From: Helicobacter saguini
GTDB taxonomy: Bacteria > Campylobacterota > Campylobacteria > Campylobacterales > Helicobacteraceae
Assembly: GCF_000762875.2 (NCBI RefSeq)
Contig: NZ_JRMP02000004.1
Span: forward strand, 62,001 to 126,000
Reading direction: 5' to 3'
Length of the DNA: 64,000 bases
A model generated the notes under the pieces. The model saw nothing but the letters and a program-made list of their open reading frames with translations, made no database searches and had not been told where the DNA came from. Shown piece by piece: positions 41,422-49,989 of this stretch (positions within the stretch are counted from its first letter, which is position 1; each line of letters opens with the position of its first letter). A program made the translations under genes and the position numbers.

Positions 41422-41795
41422 CAAGTTATAGAATAATGATAAGTGAAAGGATTTTATAAGTAAGATTTTAAGTGTTGCTAATATTTTAAAAAATCATCTT
41501 AGAATCATAGTTACAAAAAATTTGTATGAATTTACAAAATTTTTGAATTTTTTTGTGAAATTCTGCAAATCGCAAGGCTTTTAGAAAAAATTTTAAAAAG
41601 TCAAGCAAGGAAAATAAAAAATTAGCCAACGAAATTAGTGATAAAATTGCGAATGGAGAAGTTTTAGATAGCTCATATAATAATCAAGAATTGAAAGATT
41701 TTATGGAGTGCCACATAAAATCCTATTTTACTTTTGATTTATAAAACATTTGATGATATTTTTAGTATTAGTGTGCGTTAATATAGGGAGTCTTA

Positions 41796-41921
41796 ATGAT
41801 TTATTTAAGTAAAAGGATACTAAAATTTCTAGATTCTATAATCGCAAATAAAGATTCTAACACACAAAATCTAAACACAAATTATGCCCTGCGAAAATTA
41901 CTTGGGACTAAACTTATTTAA
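41796..41921 (+). CDS. Possible 41-residue protein with a good ribosome-binding site
   Basis: AGGGAG lies seven bases before the ATG at 41796. The frame (MIYLSKRILKFLDSIIANKD, then an octamer DSN, then NYALRKLLGTKLI) ends at TAA 41921. It contains two octamers. It is either a genuine small basic protein or the truncated start of a larger gene; nothing similar is recognised. Confidence 0.35.
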   Translation: MIYLSKRILKFLDSIIANKDSNTQNLNTNYALRKLLGTKLI

Positions 41922-42050
41922 ATTTTAAATTAAAAATTGCAATATTTAGAATCTTTCCAGCTCTTGGCAGGATAATTTACATGATTGAGAGACGACCTAG
42001 CTAAGGAGATACCTTTGATGTCGGCAGATGCCTTTTATAGAATCTAGATT

Positions 42051-42852
42051 CTATATTTTTCTAGCTTTGCAAAAGTTATTCATGCCGAGTTGGAAATAGC
42101 GGTGTGTTAGGAGTTTTAAGCCCTTTGTGGCGTTTATAATTTCGCGTAAATCGCGATGTGCATAGTAGCGTTTGTGGTCGCGTATTTCATCTTCGCTTAC
42201 GATTTTTAGTTTGTAGCTTAGGAATTCTAGCACGGGTTTTGCGGCGTGGCTTGGCACGGTTAGGAGCAAGATTCCGCCTGGTTTCAGCACTCGTGCGATT
42301 TCAGCTAGCATTTCGCTTGGGTGGTTTAAATGCTCTAGGACGGCTAGCAAGGTTACGATGTCAAAGCTCTCATTTTTGAATGGTAAATGCACGTGTTTTT
42401 CTATCATTTTGTTAGAATCTTGGGAATTAGATTCTATAACATTATTAGAATCTTTAGTATTTTGGGAATTAAAAAGGGTGCTAGATTCTAAAATTTTTGC
42501 AAGTTTTGGGTTTAGATTCTGAAAATCAAGGTTTGTATTCTTAGAATCTAGGCTAAAATGCAACTTAGAATCTTTAGAATCTAGGTGCTTTACCCCCCCC
42601 CCCCCCCGTATTATTTGCATCTTTGCTTTCAAAAAAATAACTAAAAGTAGCGATTTTATCGGTGTTTATAGCGGGTGCTTTAAAATCAATGCCTACGCCA
42701 AAATCTATATTTGGCTCAATTTCTTTAAGCAAACGCGCTTCCCAGCCACAGCCGATGTCAAGCAAAATAGGATTTTCAAACTCCTTTATAGAATCTAGCA
42801 CGCGACTAAGTCTCATTTTCCGCAAAAGCGGCTCTAAAATTGCTTCTTTCAT
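42051..42852 (-). CDS. Class I SAM methyltransferase, phase-variable and currently out of frame
   Basis: Two overlapping frames form one gene. The first (42852 down to the tract) has PLLRKMRLSRVL, ILLDIGCGWEARLLKEI (SAM-binding motif I) and GVGIDFKAP. The second has FKNESFDIVTLLAVLEHLNHP and LAEIARVLKPGGILLLTVPSHAAKPVLEFL (motifs IV-VI of the Methyltransf_11 type). With the present C15 (G15 on the coding strand) the first frame ends ten residues after the tract. G14 or G17 joins them into 266 residues. Such enzymes near Helicobacter surface loci often methylate sugars or lipids; the substrate is unknown. Octamer-derived residues fill the stretch just after the tract. Confidence 0.8.
42593..42607. 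repeat. Poly-C15 (G15 on the coding strand) phase-variation tract
   Basis: Fifteen consecutive C bases lie within the methyltransferase gene. Reading the coding strand, ACG followed by G-triplets gives NNTGGGGGKAPRF and a stop with 15 bases, but continues as VKHLDSKDSK with 14. The present length therefore encodes the OFF state. Confidence 0.9.
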
Positions 42853-42882
42853 TTTTTCTCCAAATATTCTAAAATATGTAAC

Positions 42883-43404
42883 TTACTTTTTTATATTCAT
42901 CACAAGTGTAAAACGTGTAATTTCAATCACATAAAGCCAAAAAATATGCCCAAAAAATTCACTCAAATGCTCCTGCAGCGGCTGATTTAACGCACTTGGC
43001 ACAACACCTAAAAGCGGCATAATAATAATGTGAAACAAAATAAAAATTATGATTCCATACAACGCGGCTTTTTTAAGCATCAAATGCGGCTCTTTTGTCA
43101 CATAACGCACATAAATAAACGCACACGCCACGCTAAAACTAAAATGCACGATGAAACTTACAAGCGGCAGGGCATGTCCGCTAAAAGTGTAGGTCAAATG
43201 TGTAAAATCGTAACTAAACCCAAAAAGCTCAAGCAAAGCCTGCGGTGGATTAGTCAAATCACGCTCAAACGTGCGAGGCGGGAACATCACTTCCCAGCCA
43301 AGCTTTATAACCCCGCCGATAATCCCAGAAATTATAGCTATGAAAATACTATCTTTTAGTGATAAAAAATTATGATTTTTAGAATCTAGATTCTGTGCTG
43401 ACAT
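42883..43404 (-). CDS. YagU-like (DUF1440) inner-membrane protein
   Basis: This is a 173-residue protein with four hydrophobic segments. IAIISGIIGGVIKLGWEVMFPPRTFERDLTNPPQALLE matches the YagU pattern (G(I/V)xxGxxKxGWExxxPPRxxxRxxxNPP), and the second half is helical (ALYGIIIFILFHIIIMPLLGV). YagU contributes to acid survival in E. coli, a suggestive role in this group, but that is inference. The N-terminus carries an octamer (LDSKNHNFLSLKDS). It diverges from the flgJ-like gene and lies 31 bp upstream of the methyltransferase on the same strand, so both may share a promoter. Confidence 0.78.
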   Translation of the reverse strand: MSAQNLDSKNHNFLSLKDSIFIAIISGIIGGVIKLGWEVMFPPRTFERDLTNPPQALLELFGFSYDFTHLTYTFSGHALPLVSFIVHFSFSVACAFIYVRYVTKEPHLMLKKAALYGIIIFILFHIIIMPLLGVVPSALNQPLQEHLSEFFGHIFWLYVIEITRFTLVMNIKK

Positions 43405-43498
43405 AATATTTCCTAATATTTTAAATATTTACAAAATGTAGAATAAAATGGTATATAATAAATGTCAATTTTTAGAATCTTTTGTCGTGTCGCATTTA

Positions 43499-43515
43499 TG
43501 GAATCTTATTTGCTT
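43499..43515 (+). promoter_or_regulatory. Sigma-54 promoter of the flgJ-like gene
   Basis: TGGAATCTTATTTGCTT has GG at 43500-43501 and GC at 43512-43513, separated by ten bases. Initiation would fall near 43525, upstream of AAAAGGATTT and the ATG at 43553. The element overlaps an octamer-like GAATCTTA. Confidence 0.62.
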
Positions 43516-43552
43516 ACACACGCACAAAAGGACTTCACTAAAAGGATTTAAT

Positions 43553-43879
43553 ATGAAAATTGATAGCGCAAACACGATGGCAAGCCTAAGCAATAGCAAG
43601 GCAAGCGAGCTTGTAAATAGCCTTAAAAGCAAGGTTGGCAAGGCAGATTCTAGCGATAAGGCACTGCGGGAGCAAACCGATAAATTTGAGGCGATTTTTA
43701 TCAAAACTTTGCTTGATACTTCGCTAAATCTTGACAATCCGCTTTATCCAAAGCAGCCTGGTAGCGACATTTACAACTCGATGTTTAAAGAGCAACTAGC
43801 CGAAAATCTAAGCGGTAGCTTTGGTTACAGCGAACTTCTTTTCAACTACCTAAAAGACCAACAAAAGCTTAAGGGGTAA
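43553..43879 (+). CDS. flgJ: FlgJ-like flagellar rod-binding protein
   Basis: From ATG 43553 (AAAAGGATTTAAT upstream) the protein has 108 residues. LREQTDKFEAIFIKTLLDTSLNLDNPLYPKQPGSDIYNSMFKEQLAENLSGSFGYSELLFNYL is the Rod-binding domain of FlgJ; I read it in segments. There is no C-terminal muramidase domain, as is normal in this group, where a separate peptidase opens the wall. It helps assemble the flagellar rod in the periplasm. The predicted sigma-54 promoter and the AGR-free upstream region place it in the middle class of flagellar genes. Confidence 0.85.
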   Translation: MKIDSANTMASLSNSKASELVNSLKSKVGKADSSDKALREQTDKFEAIFIKTLLDTSLNLDNPLYPKQPGSDIYNSMFKEQLAENLSGSFGYSELLFNYLKDQQKLKG

Positions 43880-43944
43880 ATCAAAAGTTATGAAATTTAG
43901 AATTTTATAGAATCTAGATTCTATAAATCACAAAAGGCAAAAGA

Positions 43945-44712
43945 ATGAATAACAAACATCGATTTATTTCGCTAATTTTTTTCGCATTAATACTAATTAT
44001 TTGGGAATACATCGCACAAAGTGGGCTAGTCTCGCCCTTGCTTTTGCCATCAATTAGCGATATTTACGCCGCATTTATCGAGCTTTGCACGGAGGGGTAT
44101 CGCGAACACACATTGCTTGAAAATGTCGCTATAAGCCTGCAGCGCGTGTTGATAGCATTCGCCCTTGCCGCAGTGGTAGGCATTTCACTTGGAATCTTAA
44201 GCGGCATAAATGGCTATGTGCGCGCGATTTTAGAGCCTTTAATTGACTTTTTGCGACCTTTGCCGCCACTTGGCTACTACTTTTTGCTAATTTTGTGGTT
44301 TGGCATTGATGAGGAGTCAAAAATCATTTTGCTTTTCCTAAGTGCGTTGCCACCGATATTTATCGCGTCTTTTCGCGGGATAAATCGCATAAAAAAGGAC
44401 TATATAAATTCGGCTTTGAGTATGGGCGCATCGCGATTTCAGCTTTTCTTTTTTGTGCTTTTTCCGGCGTCTTTGAGCGATATTTTTACGGGGCTACGAA
44501 TTGCCATTGGCACGTGCTATGCGACACTTGTGGCGGCTGAGATGGTCGCGTCTAATAGCGGTTTGGGGCGACTTGTGATTGATGCGAGTAGCTTTAATCA
44601 AACCGATATTTTGTTTGTCGGCGTGATTTTGATTGGGCTAACAGGCGTGATTTTGGATAGAATCTTGGCATTTGTGAAAGATAGGGTGATACATTGGGAG
44701 GGGAAGGTGTGA
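43945..44712 (+). CDS. ABC transporter permease (SsuC/TauC type)
   Basis: This is a 255-residue protein with six membrane segments. It has the EAA loop (YINSALSMGASRFQLFFFVLFPASLSDIFTGLRIAIG) and YVRAILEPLIDFLRPLPPLGYYFLLILWFGID, typical of nitrate/sulfonate/taurine permeases. It would form the inner-membrane channel for an anion or thiamine-precursor importer. No ATPase or binding-protein gene lies within the window, so the rest of the transporter is encoded elsewhere or lost. A full TAGAATCTAGATTCTATAAA palindrome lies in the 65-bp gap after flgJ. Confidence 0.85.
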   Translation: MNNKHRFISLIFFALILIIWEYIAQSGLVSPLLLPSISDIYAAFIELCTEGYREHTLLENVAISLQRVLIAFALAAVVGISLGILSGINGYVRAILEPLIDFLRPLPPLGYYFLLILWFGIDEESKIILLFLSALPPIFIASFRGINRIKKDYINSALSMGASRFQLFFFVLFPASLSDIFTGLRIAIGTCYATLVAAEMVASNSGLGRLVIDASSFNQTDILFVGVILIGLTGVILDRILAFVKDRVIHWEGKV

Positions 44713-44767
44713 GAAGATTTGCTTATTAAATCTAAATAAAATCATAAAATTTAAATCAGTTTTAAAA

Positions 44768-44796
44768 TTAAAAAAAATATCAAATATTTTTTTTAA
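44768..44796. terminator. Perfect 13-bp A/T inverted repeat between convergent genes
   Basis: TTAAAAAAAATAT (44768-44780) and ATATTTTTTTTAA (44784-44796) pair perfectly around CAA. The element covers the stop codon of the minus-strand gene and lies 55 bp after the permease stop. It has an A-run and a T-run on each strand, so it could end transcription from both sides, although the stem has no G or C. Confidence 0.45.
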
Positions 44797-45125
44797 TGTG
44801 CGGTTAAATCAAACCCAGCGGCTAGTTGCCTTAGGGCTTCTCTATACTCTTCGATTTCTGGCAATTCTTTGCTTAGGTCTTCTTTGCCACTTTCGTGTTG
44901 TTCTTTTGCGATTTCATAAAACTCATCTACTTCAACCTTAAAAGCATTGATAACATCCATGAATTTAGATACTTCAGCTAATGTTTCCATAATATCTTTG
45001 CCATCTACATCTAGATTCTCTAAATCTTTTTGTATATTATCTATTTTTTCGGCTATTGCTTGCAGCTTTGCCCTTACTTCGCTATTTGCTTCTACAACTT
45101 CTGTTGCCACTTCAAATTTTTTCAT
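44793..45125 (-). CDS. Acidic coiled-coil protein, unknown
   Basis: This is a 110-residue protein, strongly acidic and predicted all-helical: ATEVVEANSEVRAKLQAIAEKIDNIQKDLENLDVDGKDIMETLAEVSKFMDVINAFKVEVDEF, read in segments. There is no signal peptide, Cys or known motif. Heptad spacing of Leu/Ile/Val suggests a dimeric coiled coil. An AAGGAG site precedes the ATG, which supports expression. It contains no clear octamer. It stands between convergent and divergent neighbours with its own promoter region. Confidence 0.65.
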   Translation of the reverse strand: MKKFEVATEVVEANSEVRAKLQAIAEKIDNIQKDLENLDVDGKDIMETLAEVSKFMDVINAFKVEVDEFYEIAKEQHESGKEDLSKELPEIEEYREALRQLAAGFDLTAH

Positions 45126-45343
45126 ATTTACTCCTTAAAAAAACAAACATTATACTACATTTATAGCAAGTTTTATGCAAATTTTCTCCCAAAAAGATTC
45201 CATATTTTTTAAGATTACACAATAGATTCCATAACACATAAATTTCATTCTTTTTTAACAAGATTTGATTTTAAAATGCTAGAATCATAACTTTAAATTC
45301 TTTCTAAATAGATTCTATAAAACATAGAATCTTAGGAGTTATT

Positions 45344-46642
45344 TTGGACTATCACTCGGTTAGCATGGTTATTTTAGCCATTGTGTTGATTTTTTTGAAT
45401 GCGTTTTTTGTGTTATCGGAGTTTGCGTTGGTGAAAGTGCGTAAGAGCCGACTAGAAGAGCTTGTAAAGCAAAATAATAATGTTGCGCGACTTGCCCTTA
45501 AAATGTCAAATTCCCTTGATAGCTATCTGTCCGCCACGCAGCTTGGCATTACGCTTAGCTCCCTGGCACTTGGCTGGTGTGGGAGCTATATTACGGCGTT
45601 AATCTTGCATGGAATGCACGCGATTTTCACTACAAATGCCCAGCTACTTGATAGCATTAGCCTTGTTATTTCATTTAGTTTGGTGACGCTTTTGCATGTG
45701 ATTTTAGGCGAGATTGTGCCAAAATCTGTAGCGATTGCTAAAAGTGAGAGCGCCGCCCTTGCCATTGCCCGTCCGCTGTATCTTTTTTGGCTTATATTTT
45801 TTCCGATTATTAAGTTTTTTGATTTTAGTTCTATGCTATTTTTGAAACTGCTAAAGGTAGAGCATCACGCTGATGTGCATAGCGATGAGGAGCTTAAGAT
45901 TATCGTTGGAGAGAGCCTTAAAGGCGGCGTTTTAGATTCTATCGAGGGCGAGATTATAAAAAATGCGGTAGATTTTAGCGATACTTTAGCGCGCGAGGTA
46001 ATGACGCCTAGAAAGGATATGATATGCCTTGATAAGACGCTTAGCTATGAAAAAAACATTGAGATTCTAATCAGTGGCGAGCATCACACGCGCTATCCAT
46101 ATTGTGATGGGAGTAAGGATAATATTATCGGTATCATACATATCCGCGATGTCCTTGCAGCGCACATTCGTAATAATTATAAGCCCATTGATAGCTTTGA
46201 TGATTTTGTGAAAAAAATGCTGATTGTAGGCGAGGGGGCTTCTATATCGCAGGTGCTTTTGAAGATGAATAAAAAAAAGGTGGATACTGCCCTTGTCATT
46301 GATGAGTATGGCGGGACGGCTGGGATGCTTACATCACAAGATATTATGAATGAGATTATCGGCAGCATCGTAAATGATACGACTAAAAATAGCGGGATAA
46401 AAAAGGTGGATGATAGGACTTATGAGGTCGATGGTAAGGTTGATTTAGAGACGATTAAAAGCGTGACAAATTTCGAGTATGACGAAGATTCTACACAGGT
46501 AACTATCGGTGGCTATGTATTGAATCTTTTTGGTGATATGCCTAGTGTGGGCGATATTGTGAGTGATACATATTGTCAATATGAGGTATTAGCGATTGAA
46601 GACACAAGGATAAAGAAGCTTAGGATTTTGATTACAGGATAG
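45344..46642 (+). CDS. CNNM/CorC-HlyC family transporter-like protein
   Basis: The start is TTG at 45344, preceded by AGGAG with six-base spacing; no ATG nearby fits. The 432-residue protein has a DUF21 membrane domain (about 1-185: FVLSEFALVKVRKSRLEELV, ATQLGITLSSLALGWCG, GEIVPKSVAIAKSE). Tandem CBS domains follow (about 205-325: AREVMTPRKDMICLD, VDTALVIDEYGGTAGMLTSQDI). A C-terminal CorC/HlyC domain ends it (DDRTYEVDGKVDLETI). These proteins take part in magnesium or cobalt efflux and stress resistance; the name hemolysin is historical. The order and length are normal. Confidence 0.9.
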   Translation: MDYHSVSMVILAIVLIFLNAFFVLSEFALVKVRKSRLEELVKQNNNVARLALKMSNSLDSYLSATQLGITLSSLALGWCGSYITALILHGMHAIFTTNAQLLDSISLVISFSLVTLLHVILGEIVPKSVAIAKSESAALAIARPLYLFWLIFFPIIKFFDFSSMLFLKLLKVEHHADVHSDEELKIIVGESLKGGVLDSIEGEIIKNAVDFSDTLAREVMTPRKDMICLDKTLSYEKNIEILISGEHHTRYPYCDGSKDNIIGIIHIRDVLAAHIRNNYKPIDSFDDFVKKMLIVGEGASISQVLLKMNKKKVDTALVIDEYGGTAGMLTSQDIMNEIIGSIVNDTTKNSGIKKVDDRTYEVDGKVDLETIKSVTNFEYDEDSTQVTIGGYVLNLFGDMPSVGDIVSDTYCQYEVLAIEDTRIKKLRILITG

Positions 46643-46781
46643 AATCTTTGCAATTTAGATTCTATAAAATATGCTAGATTCTATAAAAAAAGTTCTAAAA
46701 AAATCAAATTTATAGAATCTAATTTTGAAAATATAGAATTTTTGTGTATAATCACTATTATTTTTTTACAAAGGAAACAAA

Positions 46782-47243
46782 ATGAAAAAATTGTCAGTTA
46801 GTTTATGTGGTTTATTGTTATGTGGGTCGTTGGCTCACGCAGCTGGACATGGATTTGTTGGGGCAAATCTTGGTGTTTGGGGTCAATATAGCGTTCTTAA
46901 TATCGGTGTTTTGGGTGGATACCATTACTATTTACCCGGTAGTATGCAAACAAGTGGATTAAGACAGGGTATTCGTGGATATGGTGCGGTAAATTGGGCT
47001 GTGCTTACTAGTGCATTCTTTCATGTTGGCGTGGATTATACGATTGATTTTACTCCAAAAAGTAGATATGTTTGGGGTGCATTTGGTGGGTTTTCGCTCG
47101 GTGGTATTGCGGGTTCAGGTGGTGGCTTTGGCTATTCTGTAAATGTTGGTGGCTCACTTGAAATGCATAATCGCCACAGATTTGAACTATCTCTAGGCTG
47201 GGGCTATCAATTTATGAATCTTAGATATATTTTTAAGCTCTAA
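46782..47243 (+). CDS. Small glycine-rich outer-membrane beta-barrel protein
   Basis: This is a 153-residue precursor with a signal peptide (MKKLSVSLCGLLLCGSLAHA, cleavage before AGHG). The mature part consists of amphipathic strands rich in Gly and aromatics (FVGANLGVWGQYSVLNIGVLGGYHYYL, FHVGVDYTIDF, GFGYSVNVGGSLEM, RFELSLGWGYQFMNLRYIFKL) and ends Phe-Lys-Leu after a YIF strand. This fits an eight-stranded Helicobacter-type outer-membrane barrel of unknown role. AAAGGAAAC lies upstream, and a run of octamers occupies the 110 bp before the promoter region. Confidence 0.72.
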   Translation: MKKLSVSLCGLLLCGSLAHAAGHGFVGANLGVWGQYSVLNIGVLGGYHYYLPGSMQTSGLRQGIRGYGAVNWAVLTSAFFHVGVDYTIDFTPKSRYVWGAFGGFSLGGIAGSGGGFGYSVNVGGSLEMHNRHRFELSLGWGYQFMNLRYIFKL

Positions 47244-47282
47244 AATACTAAAACTTTTATATACACTTAATGCAACAAATCT

Positions 47283-47981
47283 TTAATACGGCCAGTTGGA
47301 TTCTACCGCATCAGTTGTTGGCTTTTTAGTCGTTGTATCGCTAATTTTACCCACGCTAACAATAGAAATCTTAGAATCTGAGATGTATTTAGATTCTATA
47401 GTATTGTCGCGCTGAATGTCATAAGGGCGTATCACACCGCTAATTTGCAGGATTTGCTTCTCGCCATTTATCAGCATTTCTTGCTTTCCATAGATAAAGT
47501 AATTCCCATTTTCCATCACCTTTAAGATTCTGGCAGTGATTGTCAAAGTTAGATTTTGAGCCTGCGAATAAGTGCCACCACCTTGAAAATTTGTCGTGTT
47601 ATTTGGCTTATTCAAAGTGTAATTCACCTGGTCGTTCAAATAGGCTGTATTTGCTTGCTGCTGGGCATCTTGACCATTATATGCAATGGTTGGTGGGGTC
47701 ACATTTCCACCACTACTACCGCCATATTTTTTATCGATTTTAAAATCGTTAGTGATACTCTCTTTTACATTTATTGTAATTAAGTCATCCACTCTCATAG
47801 CCCGTCTATCCGCAAATAGCGGTCTCTCACCCTGTCCAAACAAAGAACCCGGACGCTGAAACTCAGGCACAGGGTCTTTTGAAGGCATATCATTGACATA
47901 ATCAGGCGGATTCATATCAATCTCTGGCTCATATCCTAGCAACAAAATAGGCAAAAATATCGCAAATGTAAGCTTTTTCAT
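47283..47981 (-). CDS. flgH: Flagellar L-ring protein FlgH
   Basis: This is a 232-residue precursor with a signal peptide ending near LLLGYEP. PGSLFGQGERPLFADRRAMRVDDLITINVKES is the L-ring signature. ARILKVMENGNYFIYGKQEMLINGEKQILQISGVIRPYDIQRDNTIESKYISDSKI is the conserved C-terminal half. It forms the outer-membrane ring around the flagellar rod. The lipobox Cys found in enterobacterial FlgH is absent, as I recall for Helicobacter FlgH as well. A sigma-54 promoter lies immediately upstream. Confidence 0.92.
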   Translation of the reverse strand: MKKLTFAIFLPILLLGYEPEIDMNPPDYVNDMPSKDPVPEFQRPGSLFGQGERPLFADRRAMRVDDLITINVKESITNDFKIDKKYGGSSGGNVTPPTIAYNGQDAQQQANTAYLNDQVNYTLNKPNNTTNFQGGGTYSQAQNLTLTITARILKVMENGNYFIYGKQEMLINGEKQILQISGVIRPYDIQRDNTIESKYISDSKISIVSVGKISDTTTKKPTTDAVESNWPY

Positions 47982-48024
47982 ACTAATCCTTTAGTAAAAG
48001 TTGGTATAATTCCTTACGCTTTTT

Positions 48025-48041
48025 AAGCAAAATATATTCCC
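48025..48041 (-). promoter_or_regulatory. Sigma-54 promoter of flgH
   Basis: On the minus strand GGGAATATATTTTGCTT has its GG (second and third G) at 48040-48039 and GC at 48028-48027 with ten bases between. Transcription would begin near 48015, about 35 bases before the flgH ATG. The -24 element lies just upstream of the ribosome-binding site of the divergent yqeY gene. Confidence 0.65.
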
Positions 48042-48053
48042 AAAAGGACAAAT

Positions 48054-48494
48054 ATGAGTATTCGTGCGAAATTAAAAGATGATATTAAGGATGCGATGAA
48101 AAATAAGGATGCGGCGCGGCGGGATGCGTTGAGAGTGCTAGATGCGGCATTAAAGCAAGTTGAGGTTGATAAGCGAATTACGCTTAGTGATGAGGATTGT
48201 ATCGACATTTTGAAGACGGCATTAAAGCAGCGTGAGGACGCTTTGGAGTCGTATAAAAATGCGGGACGTAGCGACTTGGCGGATAAAGAAAGCTATGAAA
48301 TCTCGCTAATTATGGAGTATTTACCGGCTCAATTAAGTGATAGTGAGTTAGAATCTAAATTGAAAGAGATAATCGTGCAAGTTAATGCAAAAGATTCTAA
48401 AGATTTAGGCAAGGTTATGGGCGCAGCAAAAGTGTTAAGCAATGTAGCCACAGGGAAGCGAATAAGTGAAATGGCAAAGAAATTATTAAGCTAG
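48054..48494 (+). CDS. GatB/YqeY domain protein
   Basis: This is a 146-residue protein, the standard YqeY size. SIRAKLKDDIKDAMKNKDAARRDALRVLDAALKQVEVDKRI opens the domain. The signature ALKQREDALESYKNAGRSDLADKESYEISLIMEYLPAQLSDSEL and GKVMGAAKVLSNVATGKRISEM follow. The domain is related to the tRNA-binding tail of GatB; the stand-alone protein has no firm function. One octamer pair sits in the linker (ELESKLKE, AKDSKDLGK). Confidence 0.88.
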   Translation: MSIRAKLKDDIKDAMKNKDAARRDALRVLDAALKQVEVDKRITLSDEDCIDILKTALKQREDALESYKNAGRSDLADKESYEISLIMEYLPAQLSDSELESKLKEIIVQVNAKDSKDLGKVMGAAKVLSNVATGKRISEMAKKLLS

Positions 48495-48654
48495 ATTCTA
48501 TAATTTTTAGTTTCATTGAGCTTTGAATTTTGGGGGCATCAAAAATTAACACTAAATCAACATTAGAATTTTCATTATCTTGAAAATGGAAGTTGCATTA
48601 TTATGTATAAAAGATTTTTTTGCATAGAATCTTTGACTTATTAAAGGAGAAAAT

Positions 48655-49862
48655 ATGGGCTTAAGAAATAGCGTGGCAAAGCGGCTTGTGCGGCTTGGAT
48701 TAAGGCTAAATAAGGGAAATATGGCAAATATTGAAAGGTTTATACAGGATGTGCTATATAAAAGTGGTATAGGCTCTGGCGGTGGGATTGAATCTAGCGG
48801 TAAAAAGGTGGTTTTAAGCCTCTTAGACAAGCTAGATTCTAAGAATATCTATGATAAACAAACAGATTCTAACGATACCAAAAATATGAATTTTGAGAAA
48901 ACAGATTCTAAAAATTTGGGTGATTTTAGTGAAAATCATAAGCCCATTGTGATTTTTGACGTGGGTGCAAATATCGGCAAATATACGCAAATGTGCGTGG
49001 AATTTATAGAATCTAAAAAGTTAGCTAATATAGAATCTAATCTAAAACAAGATTCTAAAATTACTAATTTTAATATAGCAAATGTTAGAAATACGGGGGG
49101 GGGGCAAATAGCTTCCTAGATTCTCATAAGAATTTAGAATCTAATCACTCCCTAGATTCTAATAAGACTTTAGAATCTAATCTCCCTTTAGATTCTAAAA
49201 ATATAGAATCTAACTTAAAAAATAAAAAACAAGCCTTTGAAATACACGCTTTTGAGCCTTCAATTCATACATTTAAAATCTTAGAATCTAACACAAAAAA
49301 GCTGCTGCAAAATATAGATTCTAAAAATTGCACCATTTTAGATTCCATAAATAGCGAGATTTTAGAAACTAATGATATAAAAATCACGCTAAATAACTGC
49401 GGCTTAGGGCTGCAAAATGAGACCTTGACTCTGTATTATGACAGCATTGCCTCTGGGCTTTCTAGCCTTGCTAGGCGGCGTTTGGAGCATTTCAATATTG
49501 ATTTTAGTATGAGTGAGCGTGTGCAGATTAGAAGCCTTGATAACTATTGTGCGGCATTTGGGATTACGCATATTCATTTGCTAAAAATTGATGTGGAGGG
49601 CTTTGAGCTAAATGTGCTAAATGGCGCGCGCGAGATGTTTAAACGCGGAGCTATTGATATTGTGACCTTTGAGTTTGGCGGGTGCAATATTGATACGCGG
49701 ACATATTTTCAGGATTTTTGGTATTTTTTCAAAGAGCAAAAATATCAAATTTATAGAATCTTACCAAATGAAAAGTTATATAAAATAGAACAATATAAAG
49801 AATTATATGAACAATTTGTAACTACGAATTATATCGCACTTAGGCAAGATTTTAGAATCTAG
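48655..49862 (+). CDS. FkbM family methyltransferase, phase-variable and currently out of frame
   Basis: The first frame (48655-49119) has IVIFDVGANIGKYTQMCVEF, the FkbM SAM-binding motif. The second continues from just after a G-run: AFEIHAFEPSIHTFKIL, LNNCGLGLQNETLTLYY, VQIRSLDNYCAAFGITHIHLLKIDVEGFELNVLNGA, VTFEFGGCNI and FWYFFKEQKYQIYRI, all typical of FkbM enzymes, which methylate sugars or lipids. With the present G10 the first frame stops five residues after the tract. G11 or G8 would join them into 402 residues. Octamers fill residues about 60-85 and 120-185, interrupting the fold between motif I and the next strand. AAAGGAG precedes the ATG. Confidence 0.82.
49095..49104. repeat. Poly-G10 phase-variation tract in the FkbM methyltransferase gene
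   Basis: Ten consecutive G bases follow ATAC. Ten bases lead to QIAS and TAG; eleven or eight lead to ANSFLDSHKNLES and on to the methyltransferase core. The present state is OFF. The tract is embedded in octamer-rich sequence. Confidence 0.88.
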
Positions 49863-49955
49863 ATTCTATACGCTCTTATAAAAGGGTGGTGCGTGGGCGA
49901 CTAGGCAATTTGTGAAGCGAAATTATAGAATCTAGATTTTAAATAGAATCTAAAA
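49855..49955. repeat. Composite intergenic repeat between FkbM gene and glnA
   Basis: TAGAATCTAGATTCTATACG covers the stop of the methyltransferase gene. AAAAGGGTGGTGCGTGGGCGA, AGGCAATTTGTGAAGCGAAAT and TATAGAATCTAGA follow, the same order as in the first half of the 15.0-kb copy. It lies between convergent genes. Confidence 0.65.
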
Positions 49956-49989
49956 TCTTAGATTCTAACGTTATGGAGATATAGAATTA

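Larger units (their letters stand above)
41102..42050. other. Near-gene-free 950-bp spacer with small reading frames
   Basis: The spacer between the aldo/keto reductase and the phase-variable methyltransferase contains no gene of normal size. Besides the two small frames listed separately, 41600-41745 can be read as SSKENKKLANEISDKI followed by ANGEVLDSSYNNQELKDF and a stop, without a start, which looks like the end of a lost gene. Palindromes occur at 41133-41148 and 42039-42054. The spacer may be the scar of a deleted accessory locus. Confidence 0.4.

Noticed and set aside
43945-44712. A complete ABC importer operon
   Set aside because: Only the permease is present; neighbours are a flagellar gene and a coiled-coil gene.
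45344-46642. A true hemolysin (by its family name)
   Set aside because: DUF21, CBS and CorC domains indicate a membrane ion-handling protein; no pore-forming toxin features exist.
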